This document shows positions 8,557-15,595 of a stretch of 49,478 bases of DNA, piece after piece. The DNA comes from Streptosporangiaceae bacterium. GTDB lineage: Bacteria > Actinomycetota > Actinomycetes > Streptosporangiales > Streptosporangiaceae. A model generated the notes under the pieces. The model was given only the letters and a program-made list of their open reading frames with translations. It was not told the DNA's origin and did no database searches. The DNA lies in NCBI GenBank assembly GCA_025964695.1, contig JAOPYK010000203.1, forward strand, positions 1 through 49,478, given 5' to 3'. How positions within the stretch are numbered: the first letter of the stretch is position 1; every line of letters starts with the position of its first letter. Made by a program: the position numbers and the translations under genes.

Positions 8557-8910
8557 GCGGCGTACGAAGGGCATCGCCATTCGGTAAGTCGCGACCGGAG
8601 AAAGAGGGGCCGCCGGGTTCGGCGGGAAGGATGTGACGGAGTGATCCACCGGTGCACATCGGAAGCGTCGTCGTCCGCCGCACATCGCCTATTCCAAAAG
8701 GTTCGGGGCCTCCATTCGTTGTGCTACCGGTGATACGGTGGAGTCATCGGTTGCAGTCGTGGTTCTCGATCGTTTGTCTCAGACGCCCGCGGACTGATGG
8801 CAGCGGGCGTTTTGGCTGTTCCGGGACCGTACCGGAACGGCGAGGGCGTTCCGCGGTGACCGAGCCGGGCCCACGAGGTGTGGGCCCAGTTTTGCCGCAA
8901 GGAGAAAGAC
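8557..8910 (+). other. Intergenic region with the cspA promoter and long 5' leader
   Basis: There is no convincing gene in these 354 bases. An extended -10-like TG-A-TACGGT is at 8731-8739, which would give a leader of about 165 nt for cspA; long structured leaders are usual for cold-shock genes. The leader contains the hairpin listed separately. No -35 is obvious. Confidence 0.4.
8783..8813 (+). promoter_or_regulatory. Terminator-like hairpin in the cspA leader
   Basis: ACGCCCGC (8783-8790) and GCGGGCGT (8803-8810) form a perfect 8-bp stem with a 12-nt loop, directly followed by TTT. It lies about 100 nt before the cspA start, so it could attenuate transcription or act as a temperature-sensitive structure. 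Confidence 0.5.
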
Positions 8911-9117
8911 ATGCCCCAGCAGGGCACCGTAAAGTGGTTCAACGCCGAAAAGGGTTTCGGATTCATCGCCGTTGACGGCGGCGGGCCGGACGTGTTCGTG
9001 CACTACTCGGCGATTCAGTCCTCCGGGTACCGCAGCCTCGACGAGAACCAGCGCGTCGAGTTCGAGGTGACGCAGGGTAACCGGGGTCCGCAGGCCGATC
9101 AGGTCCGCCCCCTGTAA
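8911..9117 (+). CDS. cspA: Cold-shock protein CspA family
   Basis: A 68-residue single cold-shock domain that binds single-stranded RNA/DNA and acts as an RNA chaperone. RNP1 is KGFGFI (residues 16-21) and RNP2 is VFVHYSAI (about 29-36); the N-terminus [16 protein letters not shown] and C-terminus [10 protein letters not shown] are typical of actinobacterial Csp. ATG 8911 is preceded by AAGGAGA at the right distance; the longer in-frame start at 8878 is rejected. The gene is monocistronic, with a long structured leader and a strong terminator, which fits post-transcriptional control. Confidence 0.95.
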   Translation: MPQQGTVKWFNAEKGFGFIAVDGGGPDVFVHYSAIQSSGYRSLDENQRVEFEVTQGNRGPQADQVRPL

Positions 9118-9132
9118 GTCCCCAGTCGTAGC

Positions 9133-9178
9133 CGTTGGGGTCCACGTCGCTGTGCGGAGTGGACCCCAACGTCGTTTT
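9133..9178 (+). terminator. Intrinsic terminator after cspA
   Basis: A perfect 13-bp stem (9133-9145 with 9159-9171) and a 13-nt loop are followed by TCGTTTTCC. It is one of the few terminators here with a clear T-run. Confidence 0.85.
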
Positions 9179-9251
9179 CCGTCGGCCCCGGTGCGGGCAA
9201 GGTTCCGTGCCGATGCGGCGATCCGCGCGGCGTACCGGCACAATGGATCGC

Positions 9252-9632
9252 ATGTCCGTACGCTCGTCCGACCTGGACCCCAAGATCGCAGCGCGCCTCA
9301 AGCGCACTTCCGACGGCCTCGTTCCCGCCATCGCCCAGCAGCATGACACCGGTGAGGTGCTCATGATGGGCTGGATGGACGACGAGGCGCTGCACCGTAC
9401 CCTCACCACCGGGCGCTGCACCTACTGGTCGCGCAGCCGCCAGGAGTACTGGGTGAAGGGCGAGACCTCCGGCCATCAGCAGTGGGTGAAGTCGGTCGCG
9501 CTCGACTGCGACGGCGACGCCCTGCTCGTCAAGGTCGACCAGGTCGGTGCCGCCTGCCACACCGGGGACCGCACCTGCTGGGACGCCGACGTACTGGACT
9601 CCGTCACCGGTGAGCGGCCCGGCTCTCCATGA
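9252..9632 (+). CDS. hisI: Phosphoribosyl-AMP cyclohydrolase
   Basis: A 126-residue HisI, which opens the adenine ring of phosphoribosyl-AMP in step 3 of histidine synthesis. The metal site is visible: LDCDGDALL (Cys-Asp-x-Asp) and the paired cysteines of [33 protein letters not shown] is the family signature. HisE is not fused, as usual in actinobacteria. ATG 9252 follows CACAAT by 7 nt (possible leaderless start); ATG 9243, three codons earlier in frame, is an alternative. The stop overlaps the next start by ATGA, so the trp-associated membrane protein is translationally coupled to hisI. In related genomes trpE is normally between the two. Confidence 0.95.
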   Translation: MSVRSSDLDPKIAARLKRTSDGLVPAIAQQHDTGEVLMMGWMDDEALHRTLTTGRCTYWSRSRQEYWVKGETSGHQQWVKSVALDCDGDALLVKVDQVGAACHTGDRTCWDADVLDSVTGERPGSP

Positions 9633-10267
9633 GCGCCCGTCGCGAGCTCGCCATCGCCGCGCTGCTCTGCGCGGCGGGGGCGGGTCTGAGCGCGTCGGCC
9701 GGCGGCCGGGAGTGGGCCACGGTGCACGCCCAGGACACCCTCGTCCCGCTCGGCCGGTCGCTGACCGGCCAGGAGCTCACCGGCGCGGCCACCGCGCTGG
9801 GCTGGGCGGGGCTCGCGGGACTGGCCGGGCTGTTCGCCACCCACGGCAGGATCCGGGCCGCCGTGGGTGTGCTGCTCACCGTCCTCGGTGCCGGCATCGC
9901 CTACGCCTCGGTCACGGCCGTCGGCCGTTCGCACGTCCTCCAGGCCGCCGCCGGCAAGAGCCAGCTGCTCGGCCTGGCCGGGCACGCCACCGTGGACACC
10001 ACCGCCTGGTGGGTGATCTCCGCGGTCGGCGGGCTCCTGCTCCTGGCCGCCGGTGCGCTGGTGGCGATACGAGGCGCACGGTGGCCCGGCATGTCGGCCA
10101 GATACGATCCGGCGGGCGCCTCCGCGACCCAGGCCGCGGCAGCGGACCGGCCGGCCTCCCCGGGTTCCGGTGCCGCCGACCCCCTCGGCATGTGGAAGTC
10201 TCTCGACCGGGGAGAGGACCCCACCGCTCCCGCGCCCCCCGCCCGATCGGAGCAGAGCCCCCCATGA
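9629..10267 (+). CDS. Trp-biosynthesis-associated membrane protein (TIGR02234)
   Basis: A 212-residue integral membrane protein with four predicted segments (about 6-24, 49-68, 72-93 and 126-147) and a long Pro/Ala-rich cytoplasmic tail. Length, topology and the [17 protein letters not shown] start match the TIGR02234 family found in actinobacterial trp loci; its role is unknown, although transport or regulation linked to tryptophan has been suggested from context. It overlaps hisI by 4 bp and is followed after 7 bp by the response regulator. The assignment rests on topology plus context. Confidence 0.8.
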   Translation: MSARRELAIAALLCAAGAGLSASAGGREWATVHAQDTLVPLGRSLTGQELTGAATALGWAGLAGLAGLFATHGRIRAAVGVLLTVLGAGIAYASVTAVGRSHVLQAAAGKSQLLGLAGHATVDTTAWWVISAVGGLLLLAAGALVAIRGARWPGMSARYDPAGASATQAAAADRPASPGSGAADPLGMWKSLDRGEDPTAPAPPARSEQSPP

Positions 10268-10274
10268 GCCGCCG

Positions 10275-10934
10275 ATGAGCGACGACAGCGGCCGGGTCCT
10301 GGTGATCGAGCACGATCCCGGGGTCGCCGAGCTCCAGCGGCTCTATCTCACCCGCGAGGGCTTCGAAGTGCAGGTCGAGGGCGACCCCGCCAAGGCCCCC
10401 GCCGTGGCGGCGCTGAGCCGGCCCGACGTGGTGGTCCTCGATCTGTCGCTGCCCGCTCCCACTCCCGCGGACCTCTTCCGGCGGGTGACGGAGGCCGTAC
10501 GGCCCGTCCCGGTGGTGTGCGTGCTCGCGGCCGGGGCCGAGCCCCCGGGGCCCGCCGAGCACCGGGTCACCCGCCCGTTCAGCCCCAGGCTGCTCGTGGC
10601 CGCGGTGAGCGAGGCGCTGCGTGGCAGGGACGCCGACGCCGCCGACGTCCTCCGGGTCGGGGACGTCGCGCTCGATCCGCAGACCCGGTCGGTCGCCGTC
10701 GGCGGCCGCCCGGCCGTGCTGACCGCCACGGAGTTCGACCTGCTGGCGTTCCTGATGGCCAACCTGGGCCGGGTCTTCACCCGGGAACAGCTGCTCGACG
10801 CCGCGTGGGGGTCGATCACCAGTTCCGGTGTCCGCACGGTCGACGTGCACATCGCCCAGCTGCGCGCCAAGCTGGCCGACGGCAGCCCCATCATCCGCAC
10901 CGTCCGTGGCGTCGGCTACGCCGCCGACACCTGA
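10275..10934 (+). CDS. Orphan OmpR-type response regulator with degenerate receiver
   Basis: A 219-residue protein. The receiver (about 7-115) retains the acidic pair Glu12/Asp14 and the phospho-acceptor Asp56 (VLDLSLP), but the conserved Thr/Ser is Ala85 (VLAAG) and the conserved Lys is Arg100 (TRPFSP). The C-terminal winged helix (about 124-219) is complete, ending in RTVDVHIAQLRAKL and IRTVRGVGY. No histidine kinase is adjacent. The lost Thr and Lys suggest that the protein may not signal by conventional phosphorylation and might respond to a ligand or be constitutive. Its place in the trp block, 7 bp after the TIGR02234 gene, makes it a candidate regulator there; that is inference. Confidence 0.88.
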   Translation: MSDDSGRVLVIEHDPGVAELQRLYLTREGFEVQVEGDPAKAPAVAALSRPDVVVLDLSLPAPTPADLFRRVTEAVRPVPVVCVLAAGAEPPGPAEHRVTRPFSPRLLVAAVSEALRGRDADAADVLRVGDVALDPQTRSVAVGGRPAVLTATEFDLLAFLMANLGRVFTREQLLDAAWGSITSSGVRTVDVHIAQLRAKLADGSPIIRTVRGVGYAADT

Positions 10935-11053
10935 GCGGTGCCCGGCGGCCGGAGCCTCCCGCGAGCACCGGCCCGGCTCGCGGGATCACGCGATCCCGCG
11001 GAGATCGCAGGGCGCCCGGCGGCGGCCTCACCGGCCGGCGGCGCGGGCGCACG

Positions 11054-11059
11054 TAGGCT
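11054..11059 (+). promoter_or_regulatory. -10 box of a leaderless promoter (DUF2752 gene)
   Basis: TAGGCT, seven bases (GGAGGGC) before GTG 11067. Confidence 0.5.
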
Positions 11060-11066
11060 GGAGGGC

Positions 11067-11513
11067 GTGACCAGCATGCAGGCGCAGGTTCCGTCCCGTC
11101 CCGAGCGGCCACGAGTGCGGTGGCGCCGGCTGCTCGCTCCGGCGGCGGTGCTGGCCGGGGTCGCCGCGGCCGTGACCTACGTGGGGACCGTCGATCCCAA
11201 CCAGCACGGTCACTACCCGACCTGCCCTTTCCTGGCGCTCACGGGCCTGTACTGCCCCGGCTGCGGGTCACTGCGCATGATTCACGCGCTGACCCACGGG
11301 CACCTGGCCGAGGGATTCGGCCGCAACCCTTTCGCGTTCCTGCTGATTCCGGTTCTCGGCTATCTCTGGACGCGCTGGGTGACGTGCGGGGCACGCGGTG
11401 AGACCATCAGCTCACCGCTGTTCAGAACCTCGGTGATCTGGGTGTTCAGCGGTCTCATGATCGTTTACTGGGTCGTCCGCAACCTGCCCTTCGGGCGCGC
11501 GCTCGCCCCGTGA
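11067..11513 (+). CDS. DUF2752 membrane protein
   Basis: A 148-residue protein with three hydrophobic segments (about 20-40, 85-105 and 115-138). The hallmark of DUF2752 is present: CPFLALTGLYCPGCGSLR followed by MIHALTHG, with a CxxC pair and His. The family is common in actinobacterial trp loci and unassigned; the CPGCG motif could bind metal or be redox-active. GTG 11067 is chosen from the leaderless -10 seven bases upstream; ATG 11076 with GGAGGG is an alternative that shortens the protein by three residues. It reads towards trpC. Confidence 0.85.
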   Translation: MTSMQAQVPSRPERPRVRWRRLLAPAAVLAGVAAAVTYVGTVDPNQHGHYPTCPFLALTGLYCPGCGSLRMIHALTHGHLAEGFGRNPFAFLLIPVLGYLWTRWVTCGARGETISSPLFRTSVIWVFSGLMIVYWVVRNLPFGRALAP

Positions 11514-11595
11514 GCCCGGCCCGGGTGCGAACGCATGGCACGATCCGAGCTACGATCGAGACTCGCACGGACCGCTGGCGAGGGGACCCAGACCT

Positions 11596-11754
11596 GTGAG
11601 CGCGGCGACGAGCCCCCAGGCCGGGAGCGGATCGATCGTTCCAACATCGATCCTTTCAACTCCGCTCGTTCCAACACCGCAGTCCCGCGAATCGTGTCGT
11701 GCCGGAGGCGCGCTGTTGGTCTCCGGCGAGCCGCTAGGCGAGGAGACGAAGTGA
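11596..11754 (+). CDS. Hypothetical 52-residue ORF coupled to trpC
   Basis: GTG 11596 is preceded by GAGGGGA (11579-11585), and the frame ends in a TGA that overlaps the trpC GTG by four bases (GTGA at 11751-11754), the usual geometry of translational coupling. The peptide is Ser/Pro/Thr-rich and ends [17 protein letters not shown] recognise no domain, signal peptide or membrane segment. A TACGAT at 11551-11556 could be its -10. It may be a real small protein, or a leader ORF whose translation controls trpC through the hairpin it contains. The HGxxPAAW protein often found here in relatives is absent. Confidence 0.35.
   Translation: MSAATSPQAGSGSIVPTSILSTPLVPTPQSRESCRAGGALLVSGEPLGEETK
11629..11657 (+). 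promoter_or_regulatory. Terminator-like hairpin upstream of trpC
   Basis: GGATCGAT (11629-11636) pairs with ATCGATCC (11646-11653) over a 9-nt loop and is followed by TTTC. A second hairpin (GCCGGAG at 11701-11707 with CTCCGGC at 11721-11727) lies just before the trpC ribosome-binding site. Together they could form an attenuator; this is inference from structure. Confidence 0.35.
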
Positions 11755-12557
11755 GCGTGCTCGACGAGATCCTGGACGGTGTTCGGGCCGATCTCGCCGA
11801 ACGACAACGAGAGACGTCGCTCGAGGCACTCAAGGAGATGGCGGCCGCCGCGGCGGAACCCCGCGACGCCCTCGGCGCCCTCCGGAGCGATGGTGTCTCG
11901 GTCATCGCCGAGGTGAAGCGCAGCAGCCCCTCCAAAGGCGCCCTGGCGGCGATCGCGGACCCGTCCGCGCTGGCCCGTGACTACGAGGCCGGTGGCGCGA
12001 AGGTCATCAGTGTGCTGACCGAACGGCGGCGCTTCGGTGGCAGTCTCGCCGACCTCGCCGATGTCCGCGCCAACGTCGACGTGGCGATCCTGCGCAAGGA
12101 CTTCATCGTCACCTCCTACCAGCTGTGGGAGGCCCGCGCCTACGGCGCCGACCTGGCCCTGCTCATCGTCGCCGCCCTCGACCAGGACGCCCTGGTGTCT
12201 CTGGTGGAACGGGCCGAGTCGATCGGGCTCACCCCGCTGGTCGAGGTGCACACCGAGGAGGAGGTGACCCGCGCCGTCGACGCGGGGGCCAGGCTCATCG
12301 GCGTGAACGTGCGCGACCTGAAGACCCTCAAAGTCGACCGCGGCGTGTTCGCCCGGGTCGCACCGCTGGTCCCCAAGGAGATCATCAAGGTCGCAGAGTC
12401 GGGGATCCGCGGGCCGCACGACCTGCTCGCCTACGCCTCCTCGGGGGCCGATGCGGTGCTGGTAGGGGAGAGCCTGGTGACCGGCAGGGACCCGCGTGCC
12501 GCCGTCGCGGATCTGGTCGCGGCGGGGGCCCATCCTGCTCTCCGGCAGGGCAAGTAG
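11751..12557 (+). CDS. trpC: Indole-3-glycerol-phosphate synthase
   Basis: A 268-residue (beta/alpha)8 enzyme that closes the indole ring in tryptophan synthesis. The catalytic motif [31 protein letters not shown] and the phosphate-binding VAESGIRG and [11 protein letters not shown] are all present. GTG 11751 (SVLDEIL start) follows AGGAGA by 4 nt; a second GTG two codons later is possible. It is a free-standing TrpC, not fused to TrpF. The next gene in the pathway, trpB, follows after 104 bp that contain a leaderless mini-ORF with its own -10, so the trpBA pair may also be transcribed separately. Confidence 0.97.
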   Translation: MSVLDEILDGVRADLAERQRETSLEALKEMAAAAAEPRDALGALRSDGVSVIAEVKRSSPSKGALAAIADPSALARDYEAGGAKVISVLTERRRFGGSLADLADVRANVDVAILRKDFIVTSYQLWEARAYGADLALLIVAALDQDALVSLVERAESIGLTPLVEVHTEEEVTRAVDAGARLIGVNVRDLKTLKVDRGVFARVAPLVPKEIIKVAESGIRGPHDLLAYASSGADAVLVGESLVTGRDPRAAVADLVAAGAHPALRQGK

Positions 12558-12561
12558 CCAC

Positions 12562-12567
12562 TAGAGT
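12562..12567 (+). promoter_or_regulatory. -10 box between trpC and trpB
   Basis: TAGAGT followed by GAAGTCC (7 nt) and the ATG of a 13-codon ORF. It lies 5 bp after the trpC stop and would give trpBA its own transcript. Confidence 0.5.
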
Positions 12568-12574
12568 GAAGTCC

Positions 12575-12616
12575 ATGCTGCGTGAACGATGGCGTGCCCA
12601 TCCGCATCTCATCTGA
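12575..12616 (+). CDS. Leaderless mini-ORF MLRERWRAHPHLI upstream of trpB (candidate leader peptide)
   Basis: Thirteen codons with one Trp, three Arg and two His, ending in TGA 46 nt before the trpB ATG. The ATG is seven bases after TAGAGT. A ribosome initiating at the 5' end of the mRNA would sense charged tRNA(Trp) at codon 6; Streptomyces also has a small gene (trpM) at this position, but that is longer and not recognisably similar. A single Trp codon is weak for classical attenuation, so the regulatory role is a hypothesis. Confidence 0.4.
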   Translation: MLRERWRAHPHLI

Positions 12617-12661
12617 CCGGATAGGCCTACTTCGCACGACCTCCGCAGGACAGGACATCGC

Positions 12662-13891
12662 ATGAGCATCGACGCAGCGCGCAGCGCGTCCACGGTTCCC
12701 GACGCAGCCGGCCGCTTCGGCCGTCACGGTGGGCGGTTCGCCCCCGAGGCGCTCATGGCGGCGCTCGACGAACTCGAGACCGTCTATGAGAGCGCCAAGA
12801 ACGACCCCGCCTTCCAGGCGGAGTTCGCCGACCTGCTGACCAACTACGCGGGGCGGCCCAGCCTGCTCACCGAGGCCAAGCGCTTCGCCGCGCACGCCGG
12901 CGGCGCCCGGATCCTGCTCAAGCGGGAGGATCTCAACCACACCGGTTCGCACAAGGTCAACAACGTGCTCGGCCAGGCTCTGATCACCAAGCGCATGGGC
13001 AAGACCCGGATGATCGCCGAGACCGGCGCCGGTCAGCACGGCGTCGCCACCGCCACCGCCGCCGCCCTCATGGGGCTGGAGTGCACCGTCTACATGGGCG
13101 AGGTCGACACCCGGCGGCAGGCGCTCAACGTCGCCCGGATGCGGATGCTCGGCGCCGAGGTCATCCCCGTGAAGACCGGCAGCCGCACCCTCAAGGACGC
13201 CGTCAACGAGGCCTTCCGCGACTGGGTGGCCACCGTCGACCACACCCACTACTGCCTCGGCACCATCATGGGACCGCACCCGTTCCCGATGATGGTCCGC
13301 GACTTCCAGCGCGTCATCGGCGTGGAGGCCCGCGAGCAGTGCCTCACACTGACCGGTGCGCTGCCGGACGCGGTAGTCGCCTGCGTGGGCGGCGGTTCCA
13401 ACGCCATCGGCGTCTTCCACGAGTTCATCCCCGACGAATCCGTCCGGCTGTACGGGTTCGAGGCGGCCGGCGACGGGGTGGAGACAGGCCGGCACGCGGC
13501 CACGATCTCGGCCGGCTCGGTCGGTGTCATCCACGGGATGCGCACCTACCTTCTGCAGGACGAGGAGGGCCAGACGCTGGACTCGCACTCCATCTCCGCC
13601 GGGCTGGACTACCCGGGCGTCGGGCCGGAGCATTCGTGGCTGCATGACACCGGCCGCGCCGAATACCGGGCGATCACCGACGCCGAGGCGATGGACGCCT
13701 TCGCGCTGCTGTGCCGGACCGAGGGCATCATCCCGGCCATCGAGTCGGCCCACGCCCTCGCCGGTGCGATCAAGGTAGGCAAGGAACTCGGCGCGGACGC
13801 CACGATCATCGTGTGCCTCTCCGGCCGGGGGGACAAGGACATGCACACCGCCGCGGGCTACTTCGGGCTCATGCCGGAGGGCGACCAGTGA
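12662..13891 (+). CDS. trpB: Tryptophan synthase beta chain
   Basis: A 409-residue PLP enzyme that condenses indole with serine. The PLP lysine is Lys98 in [19 protein letters not shown] forms the serine carboxylate site, and the phosphate-binding loop is VGGGSNAIG. The N-terminus [16 protein letters not shown] is that of canonical TrpB1, which works with TrpA. The ATG has only a weak ribosome-binding site (AGGACA), consistent with coupling to an upstream ORF. The stop overlaps a GTG by 4 bp, beginning the 24-codon ORF that leads into trpA. Confidence 0.97.
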   Translation: MSIDAARSASTVPDAAGRFGRHGGRFAPEALMAALDELETVYESAKNDPAFQAEFADLLTNYAGRPSLLTEAKRFAAHAGGARILLKREDLNHTGSHKVNNVLGQALITKRMGKTRMIAETGAGQHGVATATAAALMGLECTVYMGEVDTRRQALNVARMRMLGAEVIPVKTGSRTLKDAVNEAFRDWVATVDHTHYCLGTIMGPHPFPMMVRDFQRVIGVEAREQCLTLTGALPDAVVACVGGGSNAIGVFHEFIPDESVRLYGFEAAGDGVETGRHAATISAGSVGVIHGMRTYLLQDEEGQTLDSHSISAGLDYPGVGPEHSWLHDTGRAEYRAITDAEAMDAFALLCRTEGIIPAIESAHALAGAIKVGKELGADATIIVCLSGRGDKDMHTAAGYFGLMPEGDQ

Positions 13892-13962
13892 GCGACGTTC
13901 GCGAGGCAGCGACAGGTACAGGTACGGCGGGGACCCGCCGAGCGGGCGGAGTGAACCGATGA
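13888..13962 (+). CDS. Candidate 24-residue ORF bridging trpB and trpA, overlapping a dispersed repeat
   Basis: The frame begins at GTG 13888 in a 4-bp overlap with the trpB stop and ends at a TGA that overlaps the trpA ATG (ATGA, 13959-13962). The peptide begins VSDVREAAT and is Gly/Thr/Arg-rich with no recognisable domain. The same DNA resembles 19881-19944 (shared GTGAGCGACG, CGCGAG and AGTGAACCG), so this is more likely a repeat element whose open frame allows ribosomes to pass from trpB to trpA than a functional peptide. Confidence 0.3.
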   Translation: MSDVREAATGTGTAGTRRAGGVNR

Positions 13963-14801
13963 GCACGAGCGTCACGAGCGCGTACGACCAGGCCAGGGCT
14001 GAGAACCGGGCCGCGCTGGTCGGTTATCTGCCCGCCGGTTTCCCCTCGGTGGAGGGGGCGATCGAGGCTGCCAAGGCCATGGTCGACGGCGGGTGTGACG
14101 TCATCGAGGTCGGTCTGCCCTACACCGATCCGCTGATGGACGGACCGACCATCCAGGACGCGGTGCACCAGGCACTCGTCGGCGGTGTCCGGCTTTCCGA
14201 CGTCTTCCGCACCGTCGAGGCGATCGCCGCCACCGGCGTGCCGACCCTGATCATGACGTACTGGAACCCGGTCGACCGGTACGGGGTGGATGCCTTCGCC
14301 CGCGACCTGAAGTCAGCCGGCGGGGCGGGGCTCATCACCCCGGACCTGACGCCCGAGGAGGGCGAGGACTGGCTGGCCGCCTCCGACGCCCACGACCTGG
14401 ACAGGATCTTCCTGGTCGCGCTCAGTTCCACCGACGAACGTCTGGAAAAGATCACCAAGGCCTGCCGGGGCTTCGTCTACGCGGCGTCGCTGATGGGCGT
14501 CACCGGCGCCCGCTCCGCCGTCGACACCGGTGCCCCACTGCTGGTGGAGCGCACCCGCAAGGCGATCTCCGCCGTGCGCGTCCCTGGGGCGGCCTCGCAG
14601 TCTGCCAATCTTCCGGTCGGGCTCGGCCTGGGCGTCGGCAACGGAGCGCAGGCGGCCGAGGTGGCGCAGTTCGCGGACGGGGTCATCGTCGGGTCGGCGT
14701 TCATCCGCCGGCTGCTCGACGCGCCGTCGCCGTCCGCCGGTCTGGACGCGGTACGGGAATTCGCCGCCGAACTGGCGGCGGGCGTTCGCCAGAAGGGCTG
14801 A
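13959..14801 (+). CDS. trpA: Tryptophan synthase alpha chain
   Basis: A 280-residue (beta/alpha)8 subunit that cleaves indole-3-glycerol phosphate and channels indole to TrpB. The catalytic pair corresponds to Glu50 and Asp61 in VIEVGLPYTDPLMDGPTIQ. The phosphate-binding segments (GVTGARSAV, GLGLGVGN and ADGVIVGSAF) are present, as is the usual LITPDLTPEE stretch. ATG 13959 is in an ATGA overlap with the short upstream frame. This is the last trp gene of the block; nothing after it belongs to the pathway. Confidence 0.97.
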   Translation: MSTSVTSAYDQARAENRAALVGYLPAGFPSVEGAIEAAKAMVDGGCDVIEVGLPYTDPLMDGPTIQDAVHQALVGGVRLSDVFRTVEAIAATGVPTLIMTYWNPVDRYGVDAFARDLKSAGGAGLITPDLTPEEGEDWLAASDAHDLDRIFLVALSSTDERLEKITKACRGFVYAASLMGVTGARSAVDTGAPLLVERTRKAISAVRVPGAASQSANLPVGLGLGVGNGAQAAEVAQFADGVIVGSAFIRRLLDAPSPSAGLDAVREFAAELAAGVRQKG

Positions 14802-14867
14802 CGGCCCCCGCGGGGTCGTGCCCAAGGGCCTACGCCGCCTGGGGAGCGCGTGGCAGGATGGGGCACC

Positions 14868-14978
14868 GTGTCCCCAAGCGGCGCTAACAAGCCGCTTATG
14901 CCGGGTCGCGTAAGGTACGACGCGCCGGTCGCGCCGTATGCGGGCGCGGCCTGGCCTCCCCCCGACGGACAGAGATGA
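14868..14978 (+). CDS. Possible leaderless 36-residue ORF upstream of the MauE-like gene
   Basis: GTG 14868 lies eight bases after a -10-like CAGGAT (14854-14859) and the frame runs 36 codons to a TGA that sits 7 bases before the MauE-like ATG. The peptide is Pro/Ala-rich (ends AAWPPPDGQR) with no recognised family. A second -10-like TAAGGT is at 14911-14916, which would instead make this stretch the untranslated leader of the next gene. Evidence is thin. Confidence 0.2.
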   Translation: MSPSGANKPLMPGRVRYDAPVAPYAGAAWPPPDGQR

Positions 14979-14985
14979 GGGAACG

Positions 14986-15501
14986 ATGGCGACCGATACC
15001 GCCGGGAGGCGATGGGCCCCTTCCGGTAGCTGGCCGGTGATCCAGCCGTGGCTGACCCACGTCGCCAGGCTGGGTCTCGCCGCGGTCCTGTTCCTGGCGG
15101 GCTGGGCGAAGTTCACCGAGCCGCCGGCCCTCCAGAAGCTCGCCGTGTCGGCGTACCAGATCTTGCCCGACGGCATGGTCGGCGCGGTCGGCATCGGACT
15201 GCCCATCCTGGAGATGTCCCTCGCGGTGATGCTCGTGCTCGGCTTCGCCACCCGGTTCATCGCCGCGGCGGGCGGTCTCCTCATGATCATCTTCATCGGC
15301 GGGATCATCTCGGCGTGGTCTCGCGGCCTGTCAATCGACTGCGGTTGCTTCGGCGGGGGCGGCACGGTCGGCAAGGGCCAGACCCGTTATCTTCAGGAGA
15401 TCCTGCGCGACCTCGGTTTTCTCGCCCTCGCCGCCTGGATCGTGGTGCTTCCCAAGAGCAAGCTGGCGCTCGACCGGATCCTCGGGCTGTACGGCGACTG
15501 A
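14986..15501 (+). CDS. MauE/DoxX-type membrane protein
   Basis: A 171-residue protein with four membrane helices (about 25-43, 65-83, 88-108 and 133-150). The first matches the DoxX/MauE pattern (GLAAVLFLAGWAKFTEP), and a conserved DCGCFG motif near residue 114 sits at a membrane edge. MauE-type proteins are thought to supply disulfide-forming electrons or support cofactor maturation, and the DCGCFG cysteines fit the redox role. The two DsbA-like genes immediately downstream suggest that this protein could reoxidise or reduce them through quinone, taking the place of DsbB/VKOR; that coupling is inferred. The ATG follows AGGGA. Confidence 0.85.
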   Translation: MATDTAGRRWAPSGSWPVIQPWLTHVARLGLAAVLFLAGWAKFTEPPALQKLAVSAYQILPDGMVGAVGIGLPILEMSLAVMLVLGFATRFIAAAGGLLMIIFIGGIISAWSRGLSIDCGCFGGGGTVGKGQTRYLQEILRDLGFLALAAWIVVLPKSKLALDRILGLYGD

Positions 15502-15539
15502 CCGATTCCTATGTGCCTTCCCCACCAATCGACCCCTTT

Positions 15540-15574
15540 CTCCCCGGGTACCGCGGCTGGCGCGGCCCGGGGAG
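15540..15574 (+). terminator. GC-rich hairpin after the MauE-like gene
   Basis: CTCCCCGGG (15540-15548) pairs with CCCGGGGAG (15566-15574), and an inner CCGCG/CGCGG stem closes a 5-nt loop. There is no T-run. It lies between the MauE-like gene and the first DsbA-like gene and could terminate or stabilise RNA. Confidence 0.45.
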
Positions 15575-15595
15575 ACGATCTAGAGGAGACCCCCG

